This document shows, piece by piece, positions 9,101 through 16,690 of a DNA stretch of 64,000 bases. The stretch's first letter is position 1. Each line of letters begins with the position of its first letter. Origin of the DNA: CAZTBB01 sp964611755 (GTDB lineage: Bacteria; Pseudomonadota; Alphaproteobacteria; Micavibrionales; Micavibrionaceae); the NCBI GenBank assembly GCA_964611755.1, contig CAZTBB010000006.1:5595-69594 (forward strand), written 5' to 3'. Both the position numbers and the translations under genes were made by a program. The notes below the pieces were generated by a model. The model was not told where the DNA came from and did not search any database. It was given only the letters and a program-made list of their open reading frames with translations.

Positions 9101-9581
9101 TGTGAATGTTTTGGGTGGCGATGGGCGTTTGCGCCTGACATCGTCTTTACCGGTCTCTCAAGCCTTTGTTGATGCCGTTCAGGATCGCAATGAACGCCTG
9201 CGCGATGAATTATGGGCCCGTCATCATGTAGAGCATGATCGCACGCCTTTGCATGATGCTTTGGAGCGTTCCGGCGATGTGGTGGTGGTAACGGATCATC
9301 AAAATGAGGATATTGCCGCTTTGCGTGCCGCTTTTAGGCCTGAAGAGGATGAGCTGTTGGTGCAGAACATTAACGGGCGCAGCTATGTTGCACTTTATCT
9401 GGATGAAGGGGATGGCGGCGGCGTGGCTGTATTGGATGTCACGGATAACATCAATGCTGCGACCAATCCGGAGCGGGGTTTGGATCTTTCTGTATACGGG
9501 GCCGTAAGAGAGTTAGAGCCTGTGGCTACAGAGACGCAAAGCCCAGAGATTGCGCATGAGCAAACAATCACCCCGCCATAA
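6186..9581 (+). CDS. Large acidic protein with N-terminal tandem duplication, unknown function
   Basis: A 1131-residue acidic protein starting at GTG 6186, with AGAGGG 8-9 bases upstream. The N-terminus holds two diverged repeats of about 150-160 residues, at roughly 2-155 and 200-365. Both begin ADPRxxxxKxxLNxYLP, continue through DGxYQxGQA and end in PExFxExP...VDxDxxxIxxxLDxL. The rest, about 370-1131, has no motif I recognise. There is no signal peptide, membrane segment or coiled coil; cysteine is absent or nearly so. Absence of an N-terminal signal leaves a cytoplasmic role or non-classical export open. It heads an accessory block of unassigned genes. Function unknown. Confidence 0.7.
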   Translation: MADPRIGEIKRVLNRYLPEEEHFDVSSNAFTEDEFARFQSLLRELQNVDGLEISGPRDGTYQAGQAQALIDHLDAILDARPDGLGAALGSNRNALSAGFGSERLREMGAPEIFVENPQLFVQLVDTDLPSILDELDGLANDNLLTTETPEQREVRLEGVRAEWQAQEERMAALEGYLFDNGHFAVEVEVETSPESQAPEADPRVATLKGMLNEYLPAAEQMNVAAEAGQIFSDTEFEQGRALIQSLQAMAGIDPADGVYQQGQAEIIQEALADSVAPIREMLDEGGAVGAGAARILLQRRNEDNNPDNDIPEVFAEDPRKLITFVDSDIAEIGSLLDSLTQDGVLAPYYEGVPTVQTEYVTVTEEERRSEFVREVPTTAEIEDLPEDQLEAGLQVPPATLVAIHRAASEFLDEAGIDPERGNDNFLTPERVEALRGTEGFDEFYTMLEPLIEAELYTDPDQDREHSRVIEAELERLREHIHIDGQIVRDNQISDDERMMAWLLINLAGENSLGLDFDVSALAEAMGNHSQIGDNPFRFHEMRMGERRLLEMVGQSDNPGFESNMSGWSVIFTGVSLSQLMGESDGAAPTSYEDLASQELYDAVLRVYDQAAEALAAGQGTDADELVAHYLDYALGTDPAFAELNALLSLPSFASRKDDLVHLITVTGRDGLDLAGFQERLMPSSFIAEYGGMDNSSVRQYSRYQPASFEVPDVVLETLGVERQELLEAYSGRSYIGGPLVMEGADGVTYLVDVDVTTGIMVPYTLDETNDAGETMRDVYDRYTETYGTPMSFEARDELYLELRGFDVFNFYATGGVGGDDTSLGYYSFGHAGGIEQSLNALYYRASGDYLNRELPARQDRPLAEVFNPPNLSVDAQRDVAADVLGRLGILDRFAALDVDVLDDPARLDALSLQYRQLTESAENSMGWREFMITRQDGVNYLVFGRGHQEVVVLELPDDYAATGLLQGLPQDSVNVLGGDGRLRLTSSLPVSQAFVDAVQDRNERLRDELWARHHVEHDRTPLHDALERSGDVVVVTDHQNEDIAALRAAFRPEEDELLVQNINGRSYVALYLDEGDGGGVAVLDVTDNINAATNPERGLDLSVYGAVRELEPVATETQSPEIAHEQTITPP

Positions 9582-9637
9582 ACTTTCTTTGAGCGTGATA
9601 CTTGCTCTTGGGCACGAATAACCACATATTATTCTCT

Positions 9638-10102
9638 ATGGATCAACACGACCCCACAAACAGCCAAATGCAAAACGATGCGCTTCAAACGCTTGATGAG
9701 CAGCATAATGAAGAGGCGCCAGCCATTTTTTCCGAGCATTTACACGCCTTCCGTGAGGCCGTGGAGCGTTTGTTCATCATTGGCAATCAAAGCGGCCGGA
9801 ATCATTTCAGACAGGATTATTTTGAGGCGGCTTTGTTTATCTTTGGCCCGGCTTTGATGGATTATGATGCGTCAGGCGCGCCTGATTTTGAATTTCGGGA
9901 AAAGCTGGAGCGTCAAGCCGAGGCACGGCGTATAGAGCTGCTGAATATTCTCAAGAATATCAACGATATTTCCGTTCAAAAGGGCGCATTGAATATTGAG
10001 TATGTCCATCAAGTCGTTGATTACGTGGGGTTCAAAACGGCAGAGCTGATTTACGCGGCGCGTGTCATCGAGATGATTAAAAAGCGCGCGCAAAGCACAT
10101 AA
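9638..10102 (+). CDS. Small helical protein, unknown function
   Basis: A 154-residue protein starting MDQHDPTNSQMQ. A TTG at 9602 would add 12 residues; neither start has a good Shine-Dalgarno sequence, so the start is uncertain. The polar N-terminus is followed by amphipathic helical sequence (FREAVERLFIIG, LERQAEARRIELLNILKNI). No signal peptide or membrane segment. It follows the 1131-residue gene by 56 nt in the same orientation and could be its co-transcribed partner. Confidence 0.55.
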   Translation: MDQHDPTNSQMQNDALQTLDEQHNEEAPAIFSEHLHAFREAVERLFIIGNQSGRNHFRQDYFEAALFIFGPALMDYDASGAPDFEFREKLERQAEARRIELLNILKNINDISVQKGALNIEYVHQVVDYVGFKTAELIYAARVIEMIKKRAQST

Positions 10103-10168
10103 AAGCACATACAAAGACGCAACCAACTTTTCCAAAATCATAAAAAATAACAAAAAAGCATTTTTTTA

Positions 10169-10197
10169 TTGACAAAAAATACCTGCTTATGTAAAAC
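10169..10197 (+). promoter_or_regulatory. Predicted sigma70-type promoter of the first paralogue
   Basis: TTGACA (10169-10174), 17-nt spacer, TAAAAC (10192-10197). The -10 lies within TTATGTAAAA, which is repeated with identical spacing from TTGACA upstream of the second paralogue. Confidence 0.5.
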
Positions 10198-10261
10198 CCC
10201 TTTAGTTTCGGAGTAGCCGGGCAAGGCATCTCGCATAAATGATTTTTAAAAGGATAATGTC

Positions 10262-11323
10262 ATGCAAGAGAATGAAAACGAAAATATCGGTGCTTTATAC
10301 GCAGGCCAGCTAAGAAAAAAAGAAGATCTTAGCGATATACAGGCAGAAAATCTCGAGGATTTTTGTGCGATCCTGTCCGAGGAAGCACCAGCCGGATCTT
10401 TGGATGACATCAGAACATTCAAGCGTTATCAAGCTCTATTTGTTGAACAAATCGATTTGAACGATAATTTTTACAATATTCTTGCCGGCTTTAATTTGCT
10501 GAAGGCTGCTTCGGAAAACATCAGCGTTGATGCATTTTTGAGCGTTGTTAAAGCGCATTATGCAAAGGCAGGAAAAACCGCGAAAAAAGAGATTGGCACA
10601 GGCCTACAGAACATCATTGGTACAAGCTACAGCATTGTAAATGCCAAAGGTGACTCCCTTGGGCTTGCACAGGCCATCATAGAGCATGAGACCTTTAAAA
10701 AGGATATGCCTGATATTTTGAAAATGGATATTATAAACAACGCGGTGCGCAATCTGGACGGCAAGGAGCGGATTATTTTTGCAAAGCAGGTTATGCAATC
10801 CGATTATTTCCAGCGTCTTAATAACATTGGCAAGAATGCTTTTGTCGAGAATTGTTTGCTCAGAAGTGATGTTACCGAACAACCAACAATTATTCCCATG
10901 AGCGTGGATCATCTGATTTACCTTATTCCCAACGCCGACGCGCCGTACCCGAATACACCGATTGCCGTCAGTGTGGATTCGCAGGCTGGTGTCACATTTC
11001 ATTCGTCAGCATATGGTGCCCGTCAAGCGCGTGATGACAGATCAACACCCGGATCGAAGAAAATTGCAGGCTTGTTTAACAGGCCGGCAACCAAGTTTAA
11101 CACCCTGTCCCCAACGGAATTGGTTGCTGTGAATGATGCCCTGGATGATCTCATCGAGAGGCAACAAAGAGGAGAGCTGAATATCAGTCAGGGTTTTGCG
11201 GCAAAACTGGCCGAAGAGAAAGAGCAAGCTCAAAAGGCCTTGGGTAACAAAGACAAGAAATTCATGCCGAGCAATGATGTAACGCGTGATTTGCCGGCAG
11301 CACAAATATTGGATGCAGCATAG
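10262..11323 (+). CDS. Uncharacterised protein, paralogue A of a tandem pair
   Basis: A 353-residue soluble protein with AAAGGA seven bases before ATG. It shares a pattern with the next gene: a helical N-terminal part, then xKxVMQSxxF, a PTxxxP segment leading into a short beta-rich region (HLIYLIPNAD, VSVDSQAGVTFHSS) and a helical C-terminus. The pair therefore arose by duplication, but identity is low, so it is old. No signal peptide, membrane segment or catalytic motif. The gene has its own promoter. Confidence 0.65.
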   Translation: MQENENENIGALYAGQLRKKEDLSDIQAENLEDFCAILSEEAPAGSLDDIRTFKRYQALFVEQIDLNDNFYNILAGFNLLKAASENISVDAFLSVVKAHYAKAGKTAKKEIGTGLQNIIGTSYSIVNAKGDSLGLAQAIIEHETFKKDMPDILKMDIINNAVRNLDGKERIIFAKQVMQSDYFQRLNNIGKNAFVENCLLRSDVTEQPTIIPMSVDHLIYLIPNADAPYPNTPIAVSVDSQAGVTFHSSAYGARQARDDRSTPGSKKIAGLFNRPATKFNTLSPTELVAVNDALDDLIERQQRGELNISQGFAAKLAEEKEQAQKALGNKDKKFMPSNDVTRDLPAAQILDAA

Positions 11324-11363
11324 AGTTACTTGATAATAGCTAGAAGTTAATGGATTGGTTTTA

Positions 11364-11392
11364 TTGACAAAGTTTAAATAATTATGTAAATT
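11364..11392 (+). promoter_or_regulatory. Predicted sigma70-type promoter of the second paralogue
   Basis: TTGACA (11364-11369), 17-nt spacer, TAAATT (11387-11392). As in the promoter near 10169, TTATGTAAA starts exactly 12 nt after TTGACA and TTA precedes it, so the promoter appears to have been duplicated with the gene. Confidence 0.55.
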
Positions 11393-11472
11393 ACTGCCAG
11401 ATACTAGCCTTATTCTTTTATTCATGTATAAGGTGACGGATCAAAGTAATAGTGTAATATGAGGAGAGCCGG

Positions 11473-12516
11473 ATGAGCGCCAATATATCAAATACGGATT
11501 TAAAAAATTACGATATTAACACGATCGACCATACCGATGAGGGGGCGCTTAGGATAGCTGTGGCTTTTGTTGTTGTCGATGATCTGGGGCTTCATGATTA
11601 CAGCGTAACAAACAAAGATGTCTTGACGGCTTTGTTTGACCAGTTCGTTGAAAGCGAGAATAACGAAGATTACAACAGGGGTGAGGTTGTTAGAAAATTA
11701 ATCCGAAAAGCCCATCCCGATGTCTATCCGGATTTGGTAAGGCATATTATAAAATCACAATGGTTAGAGAATAAAACCGATATTGATCTCCATATTGGAT
11801 CGCTTTACACCAGTATTTTGGCGCACCGCTATACGCTGGATAATAGTGCCAAAACATTCATTCGAGATATTATTGATGATGAGGCATTTTTTTCAGAACT
11901 ATCCGAACGTGTTCAGGTGAGAGTTGTCGTCGCCAGTTTTGTTGCCGAGTCCTATGAGGACAGAATGGCCTATACCGAAAAAGTCATGCAATCCGGGTTT
12001 TTCAAAAACTGGAGCGCAAATACGCAAGCCGATTTTTTTGAAAAAAGCATCGGGCCTTATGATGCCCCAACAGAGCCAGTGGTTTTGCCGATTGGTGATA
12101 ACCGCGTGGTTTATATTTCGCCTACCAAAGATATTTTGCCGAATGATACATCTGTGGTTCTTGTGGATGCCGAAGAAGGGGTGATTTTCAAAGGATCGTT
12201 TCATGATACCAACGCGTACAAAGAGATTGGTGAAAAATATCAAATACCCCTTCTGTCGCGTGTATTCTGGCGTAACACATCAGCTAAACATTTTGAGGGT
12301 CTGGACGAGCAAGCACGCGCCAATATCGTGGATGTTTTAGGAGAGCTGGTTACGTCAGAGCAGCTAGAATTAAGTGATCCGCTTTTTGATAAGATCCGTG
12401 ATGAAGTTAGGGCTATTACCAAGACATATAATGAGGCAAAGGCAAAACCGAACCGGCCACTTGTTTCTAGGTCTAGTGAGCCAAGTGAAGAGCCTTCAGT
12501 TGGAGCGCCTGCTTAA
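11473..12516 (+). CDS. Uncharacterised protein, paralogue B of a tandem pair
   Basis: A 347-residue soluble protein preceded by GAGGAGAG. Shared signatures with paralogue A: EKVMQSGFF (residues about 173-181), PTEPVVLPIGDNRVVYISP, a DAEEGVIFKGSF segment, and a C-terminal helical part. It differs in a more acidic N-terminus and a proline/serine-rich end (SRSSEPSEEPS). No signal peptide or known domain. Convergent with the heme a synthase gene 10 nt away. Confidence 0.65.
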   Translation: MSANISNTDLKNYDINTIDHTDEGALRIAVAFVVVDDLGLHDYSVTNKDVLTALFDQFVESENNEDYNRGEVVRKLIRKAHPDVYPDLVRHIIKSQWLENKTDIDLHIGSLYTSILAHRYTLDNSAKTFIRDIIDDEAFFSELSERVQVRVVVASFVAESYEDRMAYTEKVMQSGFFKNWSANTQADFFEKSIGPYDAPTEPVVLPIGDNRVVYISPTKDILPNDTSVVLVDAEEGVIFKGSFHDTNAYKEIGEKYQIPLLSRVFWRNTSAKHFEGLDEQARANIVDVLGELVTSEQLELSDPLFDKIRDEVRAITKTYNEAKAKPNRPLVSRSSEPSEEPSVGAPA

Positions 12517-12526
12517 CGTTTAACCT

Positions 12527-13597
12527 TTAGCGTGGCCAGGTCACTTTTAACGTATAAGTCATTAATAGCAGCAATATCGCTGCGCCGGCTTGGTGGAGAA
12601 CACCGAGCGGTAGCCAAACCGCGCTTAGCAGTGTCGCAATACCCAGTCCAAATTGAACAATCACCATAAAGCCAAGCGCATGAAAGCCGTTGCAGTTCAC
12701 ACCGCGCAGAGCAGCATGGACGGAAAAGCCCAGAATAATCACTAATGAGAAAGCCGCAAGCCAGCGATGGGTGAATTGCACGCCCGCATGGGTTTCAAGG
12801 AAATTTATCCAATATGGCTCGAGGATCATCTCGCGCGCGGGGAAGAATGATCCGCCCATTAATGGATATTCATTATAGATCAGGCCGGCATCTAGGCCGG
12901 CTACATAGGCCCCCCAAAAGATAGTCGCACAGAGTGATATGAGAGCGATGATTGCATGGGCAAAGAGCCCCTTGTGGTGGCTGTGATCCTTGAGCTTGAT
13001 AAGGTCAAGCGCCAGCCAGAAGAGCAGGCACAAAATCAGGAAGGCCAGAGAGAGATGGGCCGCGAGGCGATAATGGCTGACGGCGGGGATATCAACAAGA
13101 CCGCTTTCGACCATATACCATCCCATAACACCTTGTGCACCGCCAAGGAAGAGCATGGCAATATATTTCCATGCTTGGCCTTTTGGGATCATGCGCCAAA
13201 TGGCAAAGAAGATAAGAGGCACGGCAAAGGCAACACCAATCAGGCGGCCCCAGAGGCGATGAAACCATTCCCAGAAGAAAATGGTCTTGAAGTCGGATAA
13301 CCCCATCCAGAAATTCTTTTGCTGGTATTCCGGTGTTTGTTGGTAAATGGCAAAGACGCGTTCCCATTCTTCTTGGGAGAGGGGTGGCAACGTGCCAATC
13401 AGCGGGCGCCATTCCACCATGGATAGGCCGGATTCGGTTAGGCGGGTAATTGCGCCAATCACAATCATACAAAACACCATGGCGCAACAAAAGAGGAGCC
13501 ATATCAGGACGGGGGCTTGGGATGTTTGTTTAAGTTGAACCATATGAATGCGTATTACTTGTTTTTTTGATGCCCGCTTTCGCTGGACAATATTCAA
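12527..13597 (-). CDS. ctaA: Heme a synthase, CtaA/Cox15 family
   Basis: An integral membrane protein with about eight hydrophobic helices that converts heme o to heme a for cytochrome c oxidase. The family histidines are visible in WEWFHRLWGR, SHYRLAAHLSL, FTHRWLAAF and VLHQAGAA, and GAITRLTESGLSM is the characteristic first-helix segment. Two starts are possible: TTG at 13597 with AGGAAC six bases upstream (356 aa) and ATG at 13543 without a ribosome-binding site (338 aa). I use the TTG, which adds a basic cytoplasmic tail. No other cytochrome oxidase genes are in the window. Confidence 0.9.
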   Translation of the reverse strand: MNIVQRKRASKKQVIRIHMVQLKQTSQAPVLIWLLFCCAMVFCMIVIGAITRLTESGLSMVEWRPLIGTLPPLSQEEWERVFAIYQQTPEYQQKNFWMGLSDFKTIFFWEWFHRLWGRLIGVAFAVPLIFFAIWRMIPKGQAWKYIAMLFLGGAQGVMGWYMVESGLVDIPAVSHYRLAAHLSLAFLILCLLFWLALDLIKLKDHSHHKGLFAHAIIALISLCATIFWGAYVAGLDAGLIYNEYPLMGGSFFPAREMILEPYWINFLETHAGVQFTHRWLAAFSLVIILGFSVHAALRGVNCNGFHALGFMVIVQFGLGIATLLSAVWLPLGVLHQAGAAILLLLMTYTLKVTWPR

Positions 13598-13642
13598 AAT
13601 AGTTCCTAGTTTACTCTGTGTCGATAGGTAAAGAGAGTGAAA

Positions 13643-14434
13643 ATGCGCGGATTTGACATTATAGCGGCGGCCGGTAAGGGCTATGAGTATGTATGGACAA
13701 ACCGTTTTGCTCTGCTCAATCTCGCGCTGGTACCGCTTTTGGCGAAAGTGATTGCGCTTGCAATTATTCTTGGTTTTTCGCTGGAAGAAAATTTTTTACG
13801 CCAAGGCTTGATCTTGCTGCCGAGCTTTTTCCTGGATGGTTGGCTGGTATGTATGCTGCTGAAGCATAAGTTCTGCGGCTCTGATAAGGGATCTTTGCCG
13901 CCCGGTTTCAAAAAAGGGGATAGCGATGTGCTGGCGGGGACATTGCTGTATGTGATTTTCCAGATGTTGTTATTCGTCGTTGCCTGGTTTTACATGCAGA
14001 TGAGCGAGCAAGCCGCGACATTGGAAGAGCCGCCCGAACCATCGCTGACATCTGTGTTTATATCTGCGTTAATTCTGTTTGGAACTATTTGGGGATTTCG
14101 TGCGATCTGGCTTTATATTTTGCCGACTCTGGGCATTCGCTTTCGGGAATATTTTCATACGCTGGGCGGGCTTAGCGCGTCCTTCTTCATGATCGGTGCG
14201 TGGTTGATATGCCAGATACCGGTGGCTGTGGCGCTGATTTTGGTGCATGAGTTTTTTGCCGGTATTACAGGACACACATCGGATGATCCTGTCATTCTCT
14301 ATCAGGGGGTGATGGTTGTTATTCAGGCGGTGGCGGATTTGAGTATCACCATGATTGTCAGTGTTGCGATGGCGCATGGAATTTATGAAATGGTTTACGG
14401 CAAGCCGGATAAGCCAAAAGGGCGGGTGGATTAA
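13643..14434 (+). CDS. Six-helix membrane protein, unknown function
   Basis: A 263-residue protein starting MRGFDIIAAAGKGYEYVW. ATG 13643 is preferred to GTG 13637 because AAGAGAG is then correctly spaced. Six hydrophobic helices are seen (about 22-46, 55-75, 95-120, 135-160, 177-200 and 215-240). Its stop TAA touches the ATG of the ferredoxin gene (TAAATG), so the two are translationally coupled and could work together, for example the membrane protein receiving electrons from the ferredoxin; that is inference. Family not recognised. Confidence 0.65.
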   Translation: MRGFDIIAAAGKGYEYVWTNRFALLNLALVPLLAKVIALAIILGFSLEENFLRQGLILLPSFFLDGWLVCMLLKHKFCGSDKGSLPPGFKKGDSDVLAGTLLYVIFQMLLFVVAWFYMQMSEQAATLEEPPEPSLTSVFISALILFGTIWGFRAIWLYILPTLGIRFREYFHTLGGLSASFFMIGAWLICQIPVAVALILVHEFFAGITGHTSDDPVILYQGVMVVIQAVADLSITMIVSVAMAHGIYEMVYGKPDKPKGRVD

Positions 14435-14752
14435 ATGTTTGTCTATGTCACAGATTTAGAAGGCAAGGAGCATAAATTGGAAGCGCCGGAGGGCTGGCGC
14501 CTGATGGAGGTGATCCGCGATTATGGCTTGCCGATCAAGGCGGAATGCGGCGGGGCATGTGCCTGTGCGACCTGCCATGTTTATGTCGATGGGGAGTGGC
14601 TCTCTAAAATTGCCGCTATGCACGAGGAAGAAGAAGAAATGCTCGATGAAGCCTTTGATATACAAGATAATTCCCGCTTGTCGTGCCAAATCATCCTCGA
14701 TGAGGATCTGGATGGATTGAAAGTCACATTGGCTCAAAATCCGGATGGTTAG
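14435..14752 (+). CDS. 2Fe-2S ferredoxin, adrenodoxin type
   Basis: A 105-residue ferredoxin. The cluster cysteines are C38, C44 and C47 (ECGGACACATCH, pattern C-x5-C-x2-C) and C84 in RLSCQI, the adrenodoxin/Fdx arrangement. HVYVDGEW and the acidic helix (EEEEEMLDEAFD) that docks on ferredoxin reductase are typical. Such ferredoxins supply electrons for Fe-S cluster assembly or for heme and P450-type oxygenations in alphaproteobacteria. Start overlaps nothing but follows the membrane-protein stop directly. An extra cysteine (C42) within the cluster loop is unremarkable for this family. Confidence 0.93.
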   Translation: MFVYVTDLEGKEHKLEAPEGWRLMEVIRDYGLPIKAECGGACACATCHVYVDGEWLSKIAAMHEEEEEMLDEAFDIQDNSRLSCQIILDEDLDGLKVTLAQNPDG

Positions 14753-14863
14753 CGGCCTGTATCCCCCTCTCAGTAAGGCTTTTAGCGAAATGTTAACTTT
14801 TTACCCGTATAATTTGCTTGAAAGAAAAATTATATAAGAATAACAAATATTTAGGGTGTAATT

Positions 14864-15865
14864 ATGGTGGAAAGCAGTATCGATGATCCGGAGACGACGG
14901 ACAGGCTTCCCGCGGATATTTTCAATAGTGGTGGTTTTGATGAGATAACAGGCATGGCCATGCGTGATATACAACGCCGTGAAATAAGCTCAGACATATC
15001 ATCCTACATCGCCGCTTTGATGCAAAATGATAATTTCAGGGACAGTCTTCAATCCGCACATAATGACTTTGGTCAAATGACACTTATCGCCTTTTTGGCA
15101 CTTCTTCAGGGGCGTGATCCGGAAGGATATGCTGATTTTTCTCAGAGATTTCAGCGCGACTTCGGAGATGATATCGATCCGGGAACGCGTTTATCAGATA
15201 TTCGATCTCTGGATGGCCAATCATTTTTAACCCACCCCGATTATGTGGATGTGGTCAGCCGTGAGACATTGAATATGGCTTTGCGCAATTTTGCCGAGAC
15301 ATATGCAGGTAATGTTGAATATGATTTCGGCTCCAAGGATATTTCAAGCGGCGGCATTGATTGCAGCGGCTTCGTTGCTGAAGCCTTCGGATTTGCGTGT
15401 CCGGATAATACGTTTCGTGGCTTAAGCGTTACCCATTCGCACGGGCAAGTGGCGCATATTTTTGATCAAACAGGATTCGTACTGGATAGCTCTTTGATTG
15501 GCCGTGAAGCGTTTGAGGCAAGTTTGCGCGGCGGGATGATTATTGGGCTCGATACGGGTGATCGCGGCTGGGATCGCGGCCGTGCCGATGGCCAGGACAT
15601 CCGTCACAACATGGATCATGTTGGCTTTACCTTTGAACGTGAGGATGGAACATTGATGTTTGCCCATTCCAGCGGATCGGGCCAAGGCGTCAATATTATG
15701 ACGATGGAAAATGCTCTGGATCGTTATGGGTCTGCCAATTTTTATGCCGTGGATCCGGCGATGATGATGGAGCTTGATTCTCAGCCGGATATAGATCCGG
15801 ATAATACGCCTGATCCTGACGATCCTGAGGGACGCCTCCTTGCACTTGTCTCGCTTGGGCGTTAA
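14864..15865 (+). CDS. NlpC/P60-like cysteine peptidase candidate
   Basis: A 333-residue protein. The C-terminal half carries the NlpC/P60 signature: GIDCSGFVAEAFGF with catalytic C167, DHVGF with H252, and a possible third residue H268 in FAHSSG. Families with this motif cleave gamma-D-glutamyl-diaminopimelate bonds in peptidoglycan or amide bonds of other substrates. The N-terminal 150 residues are helical and acidic and not recognised. There is no signal peptide, which is odd for a cell-wall enzyme and leaves cytoplasmic, injected or non-classically exported roles open. A TATAAT lies at 14808-14813, without a clear -35. It overlaps the convergent usg-like gene by 4 nt. Confidence 0.7.
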   Translation: MVESSIDDPETTDRLPADIFNSGGFDEITGMAMRDIQRREISSDISSYIAALMQNDNFRDSLQSAHNDFGQMTLIAFLALLQGRDPEGYADFSQRFQRDFGDDIDPGTRLSDIRSLDGQSFLTHPDYVDVVSRETLNMALRNFAETYAGNVEYDFGSKDISSGGIDCSGFVAEAFGFACPDNTFRGLSVTHSHGQVAHIFDQTGFVLDSSLIGREAFEASLRGGMIIGLDTGDRGWDRGRADGQDIRHNMDHVGFTFEREDGTLMFAHSSGSGQGVNIMTMENALDRYGSANFYAVDPAMMMELDSQPDIDPDNTPDPDDPEGRLLALVSLGR

Positions 15866-16125
15866 TGCAATAGCCCTTCAAAATCTACGAAACCAGCTTC
15901 GCCGGGGGTGATAATATCCTTATGTCCCACACGCACGGAATGTATGCGGCCTTCAATTTCGTTTTCCCAGAAATGCAAAAACTTTTCCAGTCGGGGAAAG
16001 CAGGGCGGCAAGTCATAATCTTGCCAGACATATTCCTGCAGGAGCTTATCGAAGTCCGGCAGGTGATAGAAAATATTCGCCGTTGTCAGGCGATAATTTT
16101 TCAGCTGGATGTCTAAATCGGCCAT
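15862..16125 (-). CDS. usg: Usg-family protein
   Basis: An 87-residue protein, starting MADLDIQLKNYRLTTANI, with AAGGAGG eight bases before the ATG at 16125. The patterns YRLTTAxIxYHLPD, YVWQDYDLPP, FPRLxxFLxFWExEIEG and HSVRV are those I associate with the Usg family, a small conserved protein of alphaproteobacteria often found near tryptophan or RNA genes; its function is not established. It is divergent from groES and convergent with the NlpC/P60-like gene. Confidence 0.75.
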   Translation of the reverse strand: MADLDIQLKNYRLTTANIFYHLPDFDKLLQEYVWQDYDLPPCFPRLEKFLHFWENEIEGRIHSVRVGHKDIITPGEAGFVDFEGLLH

Positions 16126-16241
16126 TTCTTGTGCCTCCTTAAATTGTCCTGTTACCATGCACAGCGCCCAGTTTCTAAGGGCTGTATAATTCCATTATAG
16201 CAAATATCAGCGGTAAATTTAAAATTTGGAATGAAATAATC

Positions 16242-16270
16242 TTGATTTTTTAGCGCAGGGCGCATACATT
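16242..16270 (+). promoter_or_regulatory. groESL promoter
   Basis: TTGATT (16242-16247), 17-nt spacer, TACATT (16265-16270). The CIRCE operator begins one base downstream, at the expected transcription start. Confidence 0.65.
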
Positions 16271-16271
16271 A

Positions 16272-16298
16272 CTGGCACTCACTTGTAATGAGTGCTAA
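16272..16298 (+). promoter_or_regulatory. CIRCE operator (HrcA binding site)
   Basis: GCACTC at 16275-16280, nine bases, GAGTGC at 16290-16295; the full element CTGGCACTC-N9-GAGTGCTAA matches the CIRCE consensus except at the first positions. It predicts HrcA repression of groESL with release on heat shock. hrcA itself is not in the window. Confidence 0.92.
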
Positions 16299-16348
16299 AA
16301 ATTAACAAAAACTGTAAGTAAAACAACAGCTTATAAGGAGTAAAAGCA

Positions 16349-16645
16349 ATGGGAAAAGTTAATTTCCGTCCTCTACATGATCGTGTTTTGGTCCGTCAGG
16401 CCAGCAATGATGAAAAAACAGCCGGTGGAATCATTATTCCCGACACAGCGAAAGAAAAGCCGATGGAAGGCGAAATCATCGCGGTTGGTTCCGGTCATCT
16501 GAATGATAACGGCGATGTGCGCCCCCTCGAAGTAAAAGCTGGCGACAAAGTTATCTTTTCTAAGTGGGCCGGGACAGAAGTCACGATTGATGGCGAAGAG
16601 CTTATGGTGATGAAGGAATCCGACATTATCGGAATCGTTGCTTAA
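16349..16645 (+). CDS. groES: Co-chaperonin GroES
   Basis: A 98-residue protein of normal length with the family landmarks: FRPLHDRVLVR at the N-terminus, the mobile-loop region EKTAGGIIIPDTAKEKP that docks on GroEL, GEIIAVGSG and KVIFSKWAGTEV. AAGGAG lies eight to nine bases before the ATG. GroES caps the GroEL chamber during ATP-driven folding. It is first in the groESL operon under a CIRCE-controlled promoter. Confidence 0.98.
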   Translation: MGKVNFRPLHDRVLVRQASNDEKTAGGIIIPDTAKEKPMEGEIIAVGSGHLNDNGDVRPLEVKAGDKVIFSKWAGTEVTIDGEELMVMKESDIIGIVA

Positions 16646-16690
16646 TAATTTAACTATTCACAATTCACATATACAAAAAGGAGTATAGAT

